Source of the DNA: Sphaerolaimus hirsutus
Taxonomy: Eukaryota > Nematoda > Chromadorea > Monhysterida > Sphaerolaimidae
Assembly: GCA_964036195.1 (NCBI GenBank)
Contig: OZ038455.1
Coordinates: forward strand, 7,891,855 to 7,955,854
Length of the DNA: 64,000 nt
Direction: 5' to 3'
The notes beneath the pieces are model-generated. The model saw only the letters and a list, made by a program, of their open reading frames with translations, was not told the DNA's origin and did not search any database. Position 1 is the first letter of the stretch; the number at the start of each line of letters is the position of its first letter. This document shows, one piece after another, positions 23,801 to 35,435 of the stretch. The position numbers were made by a program, and so were the translations under genes.

Positions 23801-25068
23801 GTGGTTTGCAAATTGTGTGATGATTAGCATGTAATTAACCTAATCCAGGGTGGTGTTGGCACTGGTGATGTAGTCGGCCAGGTTGCCAGTGGTGTCGGTG
23901 GCAGTGGCGGCTTGGTGGACCCTGACCCGGTCGTTGGAACTGCGGGCCAGCTGACAGATGGTGTACTGGTGAGTGTTGTTAGTTGAGCATCCTGACCTGA
24001 TGGCATTATTATAAGAAAACGGTGCTTTAATTTTGAGTTTTTATGATGAGTTTCTGCATTTTCTAGCTTTCTAATTCAGATTAGTTTAGAATTTACAGTC
24101 ATTTTGTAATGGATTGTGGATTTTTGAATTTTTCAGACTAGTTCATCATCTTTTCCAATTTTTGAATGTTTTGAAGGATTTTCAAGAAGTTGCCACTGGT
24201 GTCATGTTCACTGCTAAATTTATTTCTGACCACAAATGGTCTGCATTTGAATCAGACAAAAATGCCTCACAAAACAATTGAATAATTGATTGAATTCAAC
24301 TCAGGGTGGTGGTGGCAATGGTGACGTAATTGGCGAGGTTGTCAGTGGAGTCGGTGTCGGTGGCAGTGGTGGGTTGCTGAACACTGGCCCAGTCCTTGGT
24401 ACTGCTGGCCAACTGACAGATGGTTTACTGGTGAGTGTTGTCTTTTAGTACAGTGACAGAATTTTTCGTTTAAGATGAGTTTCTGCATTTTCTAGTTTGT
24501 AATTCAGAATAGTTTAACTTTTTCAATCATTTCGGGATGGCTTGTTGATTTTTTTAATTTTTCTGACTAGTATAGGAACTTTTCCAATTTTTTTATGTTG
24601 TTGAACAATTTTCAAGATTGGTGCCAATTTCACTGCCCATTTTATTGTTGACCACAAATGTGCTGCAATTGAATTGCACAATAATGCCTCAAAACGAAAT
24701 TTTGGATTTTCGACTCCTACTGCTTTAATCAGACTGTAACATTAAAGCTGGGAAGTATGTGTCTGGCAAATTGTGAAATGATGGGTAATTGACTTAATTC
24801 AACACAGGGTGGTGGTGCTGGCGCTGGCGATGTAGTCGGCCAGGTTGCCAATGGTGCTGGTGTTGACGGTGCCGTTGGCCTGGGTACTGGCGTTGCCGCT
24901 GAGACTGATGCTGCTGGCGTTGACGCTGACGTTGGCGTTGGCAGTGAAGTTGGTGTTGAAGCGGATACTGGTAGTGATGGTGTTGGTGTCGAAAGTGGTG
25001 TTGGCGCTGACACTGGCGTTGGTGTTGGTGTTGGCGGGTTACTTGGTGGTTTGGGTAAGAGAAGATAG
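17802..25068 (+). CDS. Secreted Gly/Val/Asp-rich protein with tandemly duplicated exons
   Basis: Ten phase-0 exons: 17802-17903, 20538-20696, 21046-21120, 21523-21594, 21958-22029, 22433-22504, 23326-23451, 23849-23968, 24305-24430, 24808-25068; 394 residues. Residues 1-25 form a signal peptide (hydrophobic LTLAIFLAVTLWLP, then GAPAPS). Exons 3-9 each carry GG-G-GLV-TGSVV followed by TAGQLTDGVV; exons 7-9 add a GDVVG-VASGVG block. The last exon is Gly/Val/Asp repeats ending GLGKRR, which could be a dibasic or amidation site. There are no cysteines after the signal peptide. Composition recalls extracellular structural or silk-like proteins, but I recognise no family and assign no function. Intron 1 is 2.6 kb of repeats. 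A possible alternative 3' exon lies at about 20368-20447, where CTTTCAG opens a frame ending TGCTAA with AATAAA downstream. Confidence 0.72.
18208..19784. repeat. AGTTGTTA-ended element filled with nested foldbacks (intron 1)
   Basis: AGAGTTGTTAGAATTACTGA at 18208 and the TTTTAACAACTCT end near 19784 match the termini of the element at 10853-11334, with AAACGTAA units near both ends. Between them sit several CGAAATACCCC-family copies. Confidence 0.45.
18400..20302. repeat. Cluster of CGAAATACCCC foldbacks with long C and G runs
   Basis: At least four copies in both orientations are juxtaposed, with ends such as ACCGTATTTCCTCGAAATAC (about 18640), TACCGTATTACCTCGAAATA (about 18817) and their complements near 19176, 19395 and 20300. 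Runs of 8-14 G or C sit between the units. Several tips are shared or missing, so individual boundaries cannot all be resolved. Confidence 0.65.
21046..24807 (+). repeat. Seven tandem exon-intron units of the secreted protein gene
   Basis: Exon starts are 477, 435, 475, 893, 523, 456 and 503 bases apart. The 893-base unit falls to about 490 once the foldback at 22620-23021 is removed. Exons and introns are both duplicated: every unit begins its intron with GTGAGTGTTGT, then shares TTCTAGTTTTCTAATTCAGA, AATCAGACAAAAATGCCTCA and TTGGCAAATTGTGTGATGAT before the next acceptor. Units 2-4 are nearly identical, so they are the youngest. Confidence 0.85.
22620..23021. repeat. TACCGTA-ended foldback inside the fourth duplicated unit
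   Basis: TACCGTATTACCTCGAATTA at left, TATTTTGAGGTAATACTGTA at right, with the ATGTACATGATGTATT block and C-runs inside. It interrupts only one of the seven introns, so it postdates the duplications. Confidence 0.75.
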
Positions 25069-25648
25069 TTGCATTACTGCTTTAACATTGTTTGTAATTA
25101 TATTTATGTTCTCATCCAATTTGTGCATACAAATTGCTGTTTTGTATTACTCTATGTTTGTAATTTATTAGTGATATTCACTAATTTTTATTAACTATTA
25201 TACCTCATTTGTGGGTCAACGAATGTATACCATACCATGCATACTGATACAAAAACTGGACAGTAATCGGCTCTGGAATTACTGATGCGACGATGGCGAG
25301 CAAAATTCAAAAATTTGAAAACATTTTCAAAAATTTGAATCTCTATTCCACTACTTAAAACACTTACAAATTGATTTTTTTCTGGAAAATTTGATTTTAC
25401 TTCATTTGATGTACCTATTCTGACACGAAAAGCCTGTACGAGATAGCGTGGACATCATATACCTATATTTATTTATACTACAGTGCAATTGTAGTGCACT
25501 TAAGAGCAAGGATGAAAAATTAAAGTTATCGAATCAGTGAAACAGGTGTTCAAGTAAAACGAGTTGAATTAGCATCAAAAATGAAGTTCAGTGTTTCAGT
25601 GTTTCTGATATCGCGCAGAGTAAATTAATGATACTCAAAGTAAATAAT

Positions 25649-25654
25649 TTTATT
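25649..25654 (-). terminator. Poly(A) signal of the BPI-like gene
   Basis: AATAAA on the minus strand, about 50 bases past the stop codon. The secreted-protein gene on the opposite strand ends about 580 bases away, so the two genes converge. Confidence 0.6.
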
Positions 25655-25704
25655 GAAAATATTTATAATAACAATACAAATGTTTTAAAAGGCTGAAAAG
25701 TTGT

Positions 25705-28700
25705 TCACTGTGGCGGTATCTCCATCACAAGGCGATAAAATTTGTCTAAATTGTAATCAATGTCTGTATCAATGACCACCGCGTGGTCTATGTAAGTCAC
25801 GTGTGTATTCAACAGTTCGAGTCCACAGATCACTGGTAGCTTGAAGCCTGTAAATCAATCAAAAGATAACCCTAAAAGATGATAAAAACTGAAAATTGTG
25901 TGAAACCTTTTCTATTCAAAGCAAATGACAGCCTCCGCTGAATACTGGGCCACAGTTTTTTTGGCAGTAATTTCTTCATTATTTTCCCAGCACCCGATAC
26001 TGCCTTGCCAATCGTCCCACCTGTAGATTGTCAGAGACAAATTTACCTGCCAAGTTTTTTTATACTACAAATAAATAGCTGTACGCACCTAAATGAGCCT
26101 CCTCTATCTGTATGTTTACCGAGTCGACATCAACTTTTCCATACAGAACGCCACTCTTAACGTATGGTTTTATCTGTAAAATGTGGGCAGAACACTCCAG
26201 ACCTTATATACTGTACTCGGAATATTAACATGTTATGCTTATACTCAGCGGACCGCACGCTATACATTTTTCTGAAGGAAACACTCCATCATGACGTCAT
26301 CGTTAAAAAATAAAAAATGTGCTAGCTAAAAGGAAAAGCATTTCAGGAAAAAACATTCCTCGCTTGTACGCAACTCCGCCTTTCTGTTTTGAGAATATTT
26401 TTCTCATTGTGAAAGTGCGTACATACTCGCGTACCTGCTCGCGCGTTATCGACTAAGACAGAAGTAACTTTGGGCGCATACTTTGCGGTCCGCAAAGTAC
26501 ACATGTATAATTGGTTTGTCCAGCGTGCACATCTGACCCTATCACGAGTTCACAACTCATCCCACTTACACTGACGGTCACCCCCGAGTCTCCATTGATG
26601 ATATCAAACTCCCTGAAACTGCCGTCCACAGTCAAGCGGAACTGGCCGTGGAAATACAGGGTGACCCCCTCCCTTGCAGTGGTAGTTATCGTCGGTGCAC
26701 TTTCCAGGCTGGCTGTCAATCTAAAGTGTGATATTGCAGTGGGTAGATTTTGACAGGTTTAGAACAGTACAATGCAATCAATAGATTGGTGCTAGCCTGA
26801 CTTGACAGCTGGAGCACAACAGCTGTATGCCATGCCTCAAAACCGGTGGCAAATCGCTCACCCTGCCGATTTTAGTCACATCTCCCAGGCCTGAAATGGT
26901 GATGTGCGTGAAGATTGTTGATGTGCGTAAATGTTCAACTAGCTCTCCTGGAGGAGTATGTATTGAACATTCCATCCCATCCTGTAAAATGTTGTGTGTC
27001 ATGTAAAAGACCCTGTAAATCTGGTATCCCTACATTTTAGCATACGATTTGGATTCAAAAACATAAAATTTGGATACCACAGAATAAGATTGGGATACTA
27101 CAGGATAAGATTTGGACACTTTACATGGTCTTTTACGTGACACATGACTCTTTACGGGGTCGATTACATGAAACATAACGCATAACATTTTACAGAGTCT
27201 TTTACATTTTACATGATCTTTTACCGGGTCCGGTACTGGCATCGGTTTAGCGATGATTAAGTCTGTGAAATAACAGCGCTACCAGCAAATTCCCGATGGG
27301 ATTCATTCCTATACCAAGAGTCCTTCGACTCAACTCGACGTACCCTGTGCGAACACGTGCGCGAAGAACGAGTTGGGCACGAACTCGGTCACCACGAAGC
27401 TGACCATGCGCTCCGACCAGGGGATGCCGGGCGCGCGGCCGCGGTGCGCGGACGCCGCTGGCGAGGACCTGCGTCAGGCGATACTCAGCGACTACACTGT
27501 GCTAACGATTTCAGTGTTTCGTTAATATAATTTTTCACAAAAATACCCAGTTTTACATTTTTTGGGAAAAGTAGTTTACCGTATTTCCTCGAAATACCCC
27601 CAGGCCCCAGGTGCCAATCCCAAACCCTGTAAAGTATAAAGTAAAGTGTCAAATGTAAAGTCAAATGCAAAGTAAAGTGTCAATTCGAGTGCAAAGTTCA
27701 ATAATAAAATCTTTTCTTTTTTGTTTTGATTGACATTTGACTTTGCATTTGACTTTACATTTGACACTTTACTTTACACTTTACAGGGCTTGGGACTGCC
27801 CCCAGGGGGTTTATCTTTTCAGAGTGGAAATTTTGAGGGTGCGTATTTCGAGGGGGGTATTTCGAAGGGAGGGGGGTATTTCGAAGGGGCTTATTCGAGT
27901 GGGTTTATTCTTTTGCCAGAAATTTTCGTAAATATGGTAGTAAAGCATGGGCTTTTACATACCCAAAACTGGTAATAAACGTCACCAAATGGGACGTATT
28001 AGAACATGCAAACGTAGATAGCTATGCCCCCCCCTCAAAATGGGCTGGGGAAATAATAAACCCCCCCTCGAAATACCCCCCCGGAATGATGTACATCATG
28101 TATGCAATGTACATGATGTATTTATTACTACTTATTTGCATCGCAGCATTCTTATACGCTCATTTGTGTACAGATGTACATCTATAGCCCCAATATAACC
28201 TATATTCTCACATTTATTACCGTTTTTGTGTAAGAAATAGCGTATTCTTTACTACGAATTCCACGAAATTTTCTGGCGAAAAAATAAACCCCCCCCCTCG
28301 AATAAACCCCCCCCTCGAATTAACCCCCCCCCCCCTCAAATTTTGCTGGCGAAATAATAAACCCCCATGGGGGTATTTCGAGGTACTCTATGTATATCTG
28401 CGATGAGATATGACCCAAATAAATACATCATGTACATTGTATATTGACATGATGTACATCATTCAACACGGGGGTATTTCAAGGGGGATATTTTTCCATA
28501 GCTCGAAAACACCTGGATGTATTTCGAGGGGGGAGGGTTAATCAAAGGGGGTATTTCGAGGAAATACGGTACTCATGTTTACTGATGAGTAAAAATAAAC
28601 AAATTTCATTTACATTTTCTGTACTCAGGGTGAGCAATTAGTACTTTACGTTTACGTATACCTACATTGGAAACTGTTAGGCTCTTTTAACAAATCTGAT

Positions 28701-31700
28701 CAAAATTCCACCCTTCAACACCTACTTAAACAACAATCCACCATCAAATGCCACCAGCGCATGACTGTCAGTGAACACCGGCTGCGAGAATAAATTGAAA
28801 TCGATCGCAAAATCGGACAATTTTCGACTGGCGTTGCCGCCGCCCGCGCCGGGCTGGCCCTGGGTGGGATCGCCGCAAAACACGTCAGCGTCGGCCGTTT
28901 TGTAGTTTTCTGGAAAGTTGGAGATGCTTTTGTGCGCTATTTATGGTGTTGGGATGGATACCGTATCGGCTCGATTAATTCCCCCCTGGGGAATTTTTTT
29001 TTCGTCAGACTGTTTGCGAGGGTACCATTCAATGCGAGGAGTTATTCAAGGGGGAATGATTATTTCATCAAAAATTACAAACATTTTTGTATCAACAATT
29101 TAACGAAATACCGTATTACCTCGAAATACCCCCATGGGGGTTTATTATTTCGCCAGCAAAATTTGAGGGGGGGGTTAATTCGAGGGGGGGTTTTATTATC
29201 TCGTCAGAAATTTTCGTAAGGATCGTAGTAAATAGTAGGCATTTGCGTACCCAAAATAGGTAATAAATGTGTCCAAACAGGATATATTTGGACATAAAAA
29301 CGTAGATAGCTACACAAACTACTCTATGTGTAGCTGCAATGCAAATTAACAGTAATATACATCGCATGTACATTGCGTACATGACGTATTTATTATGTAC
29401 ATGACGTACATCATTCCGAAGGGGGGGGGGGTATTTCGAGGGGGGGTTTATTATTTCCCCAGCCCATTTTGAGGGGGGGTTTATTCGAGGGGGGGTTAAT
29501 TCAAGGGGGGGATAATTTGAGGTAATACGGTATGCTTTATAATACAGCCTTTATTTGCAAACTCACCATTTTTGTTCAAAGTTTTACACTACATTTTTTC
29601 AAATGCCTGAAGGGGAAAATCATAGTGGTGGTAAATAAATATTTTTCCTCACACGTCTAACTGGGTAGTATTATTCAAGAGGTGGAAATATTAAAGGGGT
29701 GAATTATTCGAGCAGATATTTACGTTATATTTGCAAAAGTTGCATTAAGAAATAATAAATAAGTGTTGAACACACCAGCCATCTCATCGAAGTCCGTCTC
29801 CAAACTCTGCTCCCTTCTGCCGATTTCCTCACTTATCATCTTTGTTGACATCACTGTCACTTGGCATAGAATTTCGTCCAGTTGCTGTATAATTTTTCAA
29901 ATTAGAAAAATAGAAAGGTTTCAACAAATATTCACACGCTATCAACACAAACACCAAGACATCTCCATCCTGCCAATTCACATTAAAATACCTGGGTGAG
30001 AAACGTTGCGACGACCCCCCTCAAAGCATTCAACACCGACGACCAGCCGCCCCCGAATACCACCGTCACGTCCGCCGTGCCGCCGCGACACTCGTGCACC
30101 TTTTTTGATGGATGTGATATTTGCGAGTCCATTTTCAATCTATCGTGATGAACGATCCTGGGTGAGTTCTCAAAATAAAACACTTTCTGTATTTTGAGTT
30201 TTTCAAAAACGGATATCTGTGTTTTGAGTTTTTTCACGAAAAACTTGAGATTCTGTGTTTTATTTTGGTAAAAACTCAAGTTTTTTGGATAAACTCAGGG
30301 TTTTTTTACAAAATGCTGCATTTTAGAGCATTTTACTGTGGAAACAGTGGGTTTTTTATCAAAGATTGGTTTTGCACACGTTTTTTCAAGTATTGGGAAT
30401 TAAATACTTTATTAAATATAAGAGAATAAAAAGTCTAAATTTTTTCCAGGTGTTTTCAGAGGGATTTAATTATATTCAATTTATGAGAAGAACATAAAAT
30501 ATAGGTATATCCTTTCGGTATACCTATTTATTCATATTTTTGCTGCCTTTTTTAGAAAGATTCAATTTTATTTCATTTTAAAGGTATCTTCAGAGATTAT
30601 GTTTAATTATATTTTCAGACAATCACCTATTTTTGGCAAATCATGATTCTAGAATAAGCTAACCAGCACCTCTACTTTTCTATTGGTTTCGTTGAGTCGA
30701 AATCCGACGAGCATTGTCAAATTCAGATCGGTCACTTGACCTTTGAATTTGCCTGTTTTTGTCCAGAAACCAAAACCACCCTCATATGTCCCTGTGATGA
30801 GCGCCTTGGGTAGGTGGATTTCCGCCCGAATACCTGGCAATTGATAAATATTGACTGTAATTGGGTACAGATTATAGGCACCAATTTATGCATTTGTGTG
30901 GCAATGCGACGTCATAATGTAGGCAAAATGAAGGAAAAACAAAACTATTGAGACAGAGTATAGATAAAATAACTATGTTCGAGCATCGGCAAAAGCCCCG
31001 CCTTTTGACAAAAAATACAACGGTATAAATTACAATCTTTCTTGATACTAGTGATGGAAAAGCGCCAGGAAAAATGGCGCCAGGCGCCAATGGCGCCATG
31101 GCGCCATTCTTAAAATTGGCGCCGGGCGCCAAAGGGCGCCAGAGAAAATTTCGAAAATCGAAAAAAAAATTCCTAATTGGAATTTTTCAAGCAATACTGT
31201 ATAGCAAATTCGCCATTGCGACACTATGCTGTTTTGTGTGCAAAAACACTTTGGCAGTGGCTTCAATACATATAGCAAATGTGGCCCCACCCCTTCCTAA
31301 AGCAATTATTATACCATGTTTCCTGGGATAAACCGCCCTCAAAATACTCATAGGTTCGAGCAAGCTGGGGAAAATGCAAGAATTACACCCCTGAGAGTAT
31401 TTCAAGTAAATACACTGCACTGCCAATATGTAATCAACGATGTAAAGACTAGAAAAAATTATTGACATTTTTTAATGTTGGGTCGTATTTGAAAATTCGT
31501 AGTTTATGTGGTATAAAACCATGATCATGAACCCAGACTTGCAATGCTAGCAACCAATTTACAAAGTTTAATGTGTTAAACACCACCAACATGATATCAT
31601 TCAGCAGATAAGGCAGTTGAATGTGGAAAAATATAACCGTTCATACCTGCATTTTGGCGCCATTTCCGGCGCCATCAAAAACAATGGCGCCGGGCGCCAA

Positions 31701-33216
31701 ATTGGCGCCAGCGAAAATGGCGCCAAGCGCCAAGGGCGCCATGGCGCCATTTGAAATAATGGCGCCACAGAAAAGGGCGCCAAGCGCCAATGGCGCCATG
31801 GCGCTGGCGCCCTTTGGCGCCATTAAAGGGTGCCAGCGCCATGGCGCCATTCCATCACTAGTTGATACCCTAACAACTTATTTGTGCTAAACACCCCGCC
31901 CTCTTGAATGTAACCGACCGACATCCTTCACGAATTTCGCACTAATATTGGGTGCGGCAAATTCCTCAATGTCCAGTTTTTTTAATTTGTAACCTCCAGC
32001 TTCAGACTCGGGTATTTTGGTGTGCTTCACCAAGTGCGGAATGGCCTTTTGCGCTACTTGAGTGATGAAATCCAAGCCTGAAATACAACCAACGATGCAA
32101 CTGTGAACGATGGCGGTGAACAGGTTCTGTTTATGCTGCGATTACACCTCGGGCGTAAATTTGACTAAGCGTAAAATTAATTTTGAACGTAAAATTAATT
32201 ACAGATGAATGGATAAAGATATGACATTGTTTTTTCAGTCAAAGCAAGCTTGGATGCAGACGTTTATTGTGTCCAAAGTTCATCAGTTTATTTTAATCGT
32301 ACTGGGAGTTGTGGGTTTTTGCACAATTTTTCCAATTATGCGGTGTAAGTTGCATAAAATTAGGGCATAAAATTAAAAAAATTTGCGCCAAAATTCAAAA
32401 TTACTAGTACAATTAAAATAAACTGTTGAGCTTCGGACACAAGCAACATCTGCATGTGCGCTTTCTTTGACTGAAATTACAACGCCATATTTTTATCCAT
32501 TCACCTGTAATTTATTTTACGCCCAAAAATCAATTTTACGCCTGGTCAATTTTATGCCTGAGCTGTAATCGCAGCATTAGGAAGAATGGAGTCAAGCGCT
32601 GAGGCCACTATGGGGCCAGATTCCAATTTAAGAAAAGCGCAAATAAGAATGCGCCAGTCGCCAACAATTTTTAAGTTTTAGTGCCCTTTACATCGGTCTC
32701 GAAGGGCACCATTGTCCGTTCATGTATTTAAATATAAAAATGATTCAATGGCGCACCGCACACTGAAATTTTGCGTTCAGCGTTTGAACGTTTTTGCTCG
32801 CTGAACTACAAACGCTGAAATCAAAATCTAAAGAACACGTTTTTGAAGCCTAAAAACTTCGACTCACATGCAAATTGCGCGAAATATTACAAATTCTGAA
32901 GTTTTTACGCTTCAAAAACGTTGTGTTTTTTAGATTTTGATTTCAGTGTTTATAGTTCAGCGTGCAAAAACGTTCGATGTACGCAAAATTTCAGTGTGCG
33001 GTGCGGCATTGTCAGCAAAGCCTACATACCTTCTTGCGAAACCTGCGCAATGACTCCGCCTCTCTCATAATCATCATCTCTCTCGAAAATCTCCACGTTT
33101 TGCAGCAAATAATCATCATCGATGTACGATCCATTTGAATATTCATGTTCAGTTGAAACCAGCGGACAAGCGGCCAGCCCAATTAAAAAGGCACAAATCA
33201 ATGTTTTCAAACTCAT
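25705..33216 (-). CDS. BPI/LBP-fold secreted lipid-binding protein, 12 exons
   Basis: Exons (descending): 33216-33030, 32077-31919, 30833-30664, 30168-29992, 29884-29776, 28909-28742, 27457-27344, 26947-26862, 26720-26570, 26173-26089, 26020-25907, 25847-25705; about 553 residues. The signal peptide is LKTLICAFLIGLAACPL, followed by an acidic stretch. Order and spacing follow both BPI halves: GLDFITQVAQKAIPHL start, IEEFAAPNI, the two conserved cysteines (HECRGG in exon 4, ILCQV in exon 5), SERMVSFVVTEF opening the second half, and a final GFKLPVICG segment. Such proteins bind lipopolysaccharide or other lipids, often in innate immunity; the ligand here is unknown. Two cautions: exon 4 begins next to a dispersed repeat, so its acceptor is tentative, and the exon 8/9 junction is out of frame by one base. 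It could be an assembly error, a missed microexon or a damaged allele. Confidence 0.75.
26240..26505. repeat. TIR element, GCGGACCGCA family (BPI intron 9)
   Basis: TACTCAGCGGACCGCACGCT at left and GCATACTTTGCGGTCCGC at right, with CACTCCATCATGACGTCATC inside. A second copy is at 60084-60356, and a probable fragment with ACTCGGCGGAC is near 425. Confidence 0.65.
26988..27240. repeat. ACCCTGTAAA-family foldback (BPI intron 7)
   Basis: Left half carries TGTAAAAGACCCTGTAAA-like units; the right half has TTTACAGAGTCTTTTAC and ends CCGGGTCCGGTACTGGC. AGATTTGGATAC-type units lie in the middle, as in the copy at 2582. Confidence 0.5.
27578..27939. repeat. TACCGTA foldback with an ACCCTGTAAA foldback inserted (BPI intron 6)
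   Basis: ACCGTATTTCCTCGAAATAC begins the outer copy and AATATGGTA near 27939 ends it. Inside, 27607-27802 is a second foldback from GCCAATCCCAAACCCTGTAA to ACAGGGCTTGGGACTGCCC. This is a clear nested pair. Confidence 0.6.
28015..28571. repeat. CGAAATACCCC foldback copies (BPI intron 6)
   Basis: Repeated CCCCCTCGAAATACCCCC, ATGTACATCATGTATGCAAT and GGGTATTTCGAGG units in mirrored order, ending GTATTTCGAGGAAATACGGT. Two copies, one lacking its left tip. Confidence 0.6.
28958..29532. repeat. Two adjacent TACCGTA-family copies (BPI intron 5)
   Basis: ACCGTATCGGCTCGATTAAT at 28960 starts one copy. ACCGTATTACCTCGAAATAC at 29109 and GATAATTTGAGGTAATACGG at the right end bound the second, which also carries the ATGTACATGACGTACATCAT block. 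Confidence 0.65.
30150..30395. repeat. GTGTTTTGAGTTTTT dispersed repeat abutting BPI exon 4
   Basis: TGGGTGAGTTCTCAAAATAA leads into alternating CTGTGTTTTGAGTTTTT and AAAAACTTGAG hairpin units and ends with GATTGGTTTTGCACACG. The copy at 38583-38870 has the same order. The repeat touches the presumed splice acceptor of BPI exon 4 (30168), so the first few codons of that exon may be repeat-derived. Confidence 0.6.
31049..31860. mobile_element. hAT-type MITE, second copy (BPI intron 2)
   Basis: TAGTGATGGAA and TTCCATCACTA termini with inner GGCGCC arrays as in the copy at 13229-14138. Flanks CTTGATAC (31041-31048) and GTTGATAC (31861-31868) match at 7 of 8 bases, consistent with an aged 8-bp target duplication. 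The interior is unlike that of the first copy. Confidence 0.8.
32133..32580. repeat. TIR element, GCTGCGATTACA family (BPI intron 1)
   Basis: ATGCTGCGATTACACCTCGG at left and GAGCTGTAATCGCAGCAT at right, with GGCGTAAAATT units and complements inside. The copy at 37449-37896 has the same ends and layout. Confidence 0.75.
32745..33010. repeat. Foldback with long arms (BPI intron 1)
   Basis: GCACCGCACACTGAAATTTT at left pairs with AAAATTTCAGTGTGCGGTGC at right. The arms of about 85 bases each are nearly complementary (including GCTGAAATCAAAATCTAAA). The loop is about 90 bases. Confidence 0.75.
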
Positions 33217-33450
33217 AGTGGGCTTAGAAGTTTCGGAATTCGTATTGTATTTACACTTGCTTGTCCCGCCCAGTAATGTAAATAGTTTCGGTTGTTTATT
33301 GTATTTATGTTTATTATGTGGCCTACACTGTTCCAAACATTATGCACATGATATGCCCGATTGTTTATGGCGTCTGTTTGACGATGGCAAGCCCTCTGGA
33401 ATGAGTTTTTTACAAATTTTATTTGTTTGTTTTTTACACATCAATACCAG

Positions 33451-33766
33451 TATTTTTACTTAGGGAAAACGTAAAAGCCTGTATTTCTTTCGATTTTGTA
33501 CTCAGGAAAACATGAGAAGTGAAGCAAAAGTGAGAGTCGTCGGTTTCTCTACACGACCAAACTTCGATCATTTCCGCTGAAATTTTCACACCCATTTCAA
33601 TTCGTTTGAATCGTTTTTGCTTGTCATGCACCCCATTAATTTTTCGGAATTACGTTTTCTGTACCCACGTACTTTTAAAAAAGTACGCGAGTAGTAAGTA
33701 AGTGCGGGTAGGTGAGTCGAGTATTCGTATCTTTCGAGTAAACGTAAATACGTTTTAACAAGTAGC
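33451..33766. repeat. AAACGTAAA / TTTTAACAA element
   Basis: TTTTTACTTAGGGAAAACGT at left and GTAAATACGTTTTAACAAG at right resemble the elements at 10853 and 18208. No coding exon. Confidence 0.45.
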
Positions 33767-35435
33767 TCATTTTTTCATTTCGCCAGAATATACTCATGTT
33801 CATTTTTCGCCAGACAGTTCATTTTTTGCATTTTCAACCAAAAGCACCGAGAAAAAAATCGCAACTACTTTTCCAATTTTTGTACAATTTTTCGTTGTTG
33901 ATATTTTGAATGTTTTTTCTGCTTGTGAAATATAAGTTCGAAAACTCCAAAAAATTGCTAATTATCATTATTTTTTTCTAATTTTGGTTTGCCATCGTTT
34001 CGCCCGTGCGGCCAGAGTTTGCGGCAATATCGCTAGCCGCAAAGCATTCAGTCAAGTAAATATAGTGCAACTCATTGGAAACTAGAGCGATTCAGTACCA
34101 AGAACGCAGGGGCTGTTCCTGTGCTCGACAAAATTTCATTCAAATGAAAACTATGTCGGGAAATTGTAAAGAATACTCTCAGTGGCGTGGCAAATTATAC
34201 GTTAACCGCCATGTCACGGCGGATGGCGCCCATTTTTCTGCGCCTTTCCATCACCTGGAAGGGCAACTTTACATTCGTGGAAAGGGCTACGGTTTTATCA
34301 TTCTAGGTATTTAAAAACCGGTAACATTTCAAGCTAGCAGCGAACTGTCTGCATTCATGGGGATTCAATATCGAAGAAACATTAAATACCGTATTTCCTC
34401 GAAATACACCCCCTTGAATTAACCCCCCCCCCCCTCGAAATACCACCAGGTGTTTTCGAGCTGGGGAAAAAATACCCCCCCCCCTCGAAATACCCCCGTC
34501 TTGAAGAAAGTACATCATGTATACGATATACATGATGTATAAATTGGGAGCAATTTGCATCGCTGGTACATAATGGCCCCACACAAGCTGGTTTTCAAGG
34601 TTCCCTCTGTGAAAACCCATTATTTTGTTTTCAAATTCATTTAAACAGTCTGTGTAATGAGCCAAATGGCTGCCATCTTTGTTTTTTTTCTATTTTTCCT
34701 CCGGAAGAACACATATTTGAAAACTCTGGTAAAATGCTGCAGACAAAATATTTTTTTGTTCAATAAGTACGAATTTGTAGGACAAGCTGTAAGCGGCATG
34801 TGATGCAGAAAATTATGCTTGATTTTTGGGACTGTATTGTATATTTTTAGCGCTGTTATACATATTTTTAAAAATTAATTCGTTTTCTCACTATAAATAT
34901 TTTTAAAAATTCAGTTTTACATTCTATATGATATCCGTCTCAGATATATATCCAGTTTTTTTTTCTCTTTCATTTGATACCATGTTTCACGATAGAAGTT
35001 CAAAAATGATGAAGAAATTGTGGTTATGCTTAAAACATTTAATAATTTTTTAAAATTACATCTGTGTATCTGTAATTATTGCATTATCACAGTAAAAAGC
35101 CCTTATTTTTTCACATCGAACAAAAAAAACTGAATTCAATAACATTTCCGCAAAACAAATAATGTTATTTTTATACAATCAACTTTTTAATTTTTTTAAA
35201 AATCACAAGTGTAATTCAAACAGCTGATTTTGTATGTAAATGAAAGCCAAAAAAATGAACAACAAGTGAACACTGACTGCGACGATGTCACATTCAATAC
35301 ACTAGCACAAAAAAATAAAAACAATTTTATTGTATTGTTTTCAGAAATGTTTTCATTTAATATTACAATCTGTCACGAAATTTTACATAAACATGAACCT
35401 TTTTGAAAACTCAAAAGTTATCTAGATCTATCCAT
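33767..35435. other. A/T-rich spacer with one half-foldback
   Basis: 34386-34560 holds the left half of a CGAAATACCCC element (ACCGTATTTCCTCGAAATAC, C-runs, ATGTATACGATATACATG). Otherwise it is A/T-rich with no exon or RNA gene that I can support. Confidence 0.45.
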
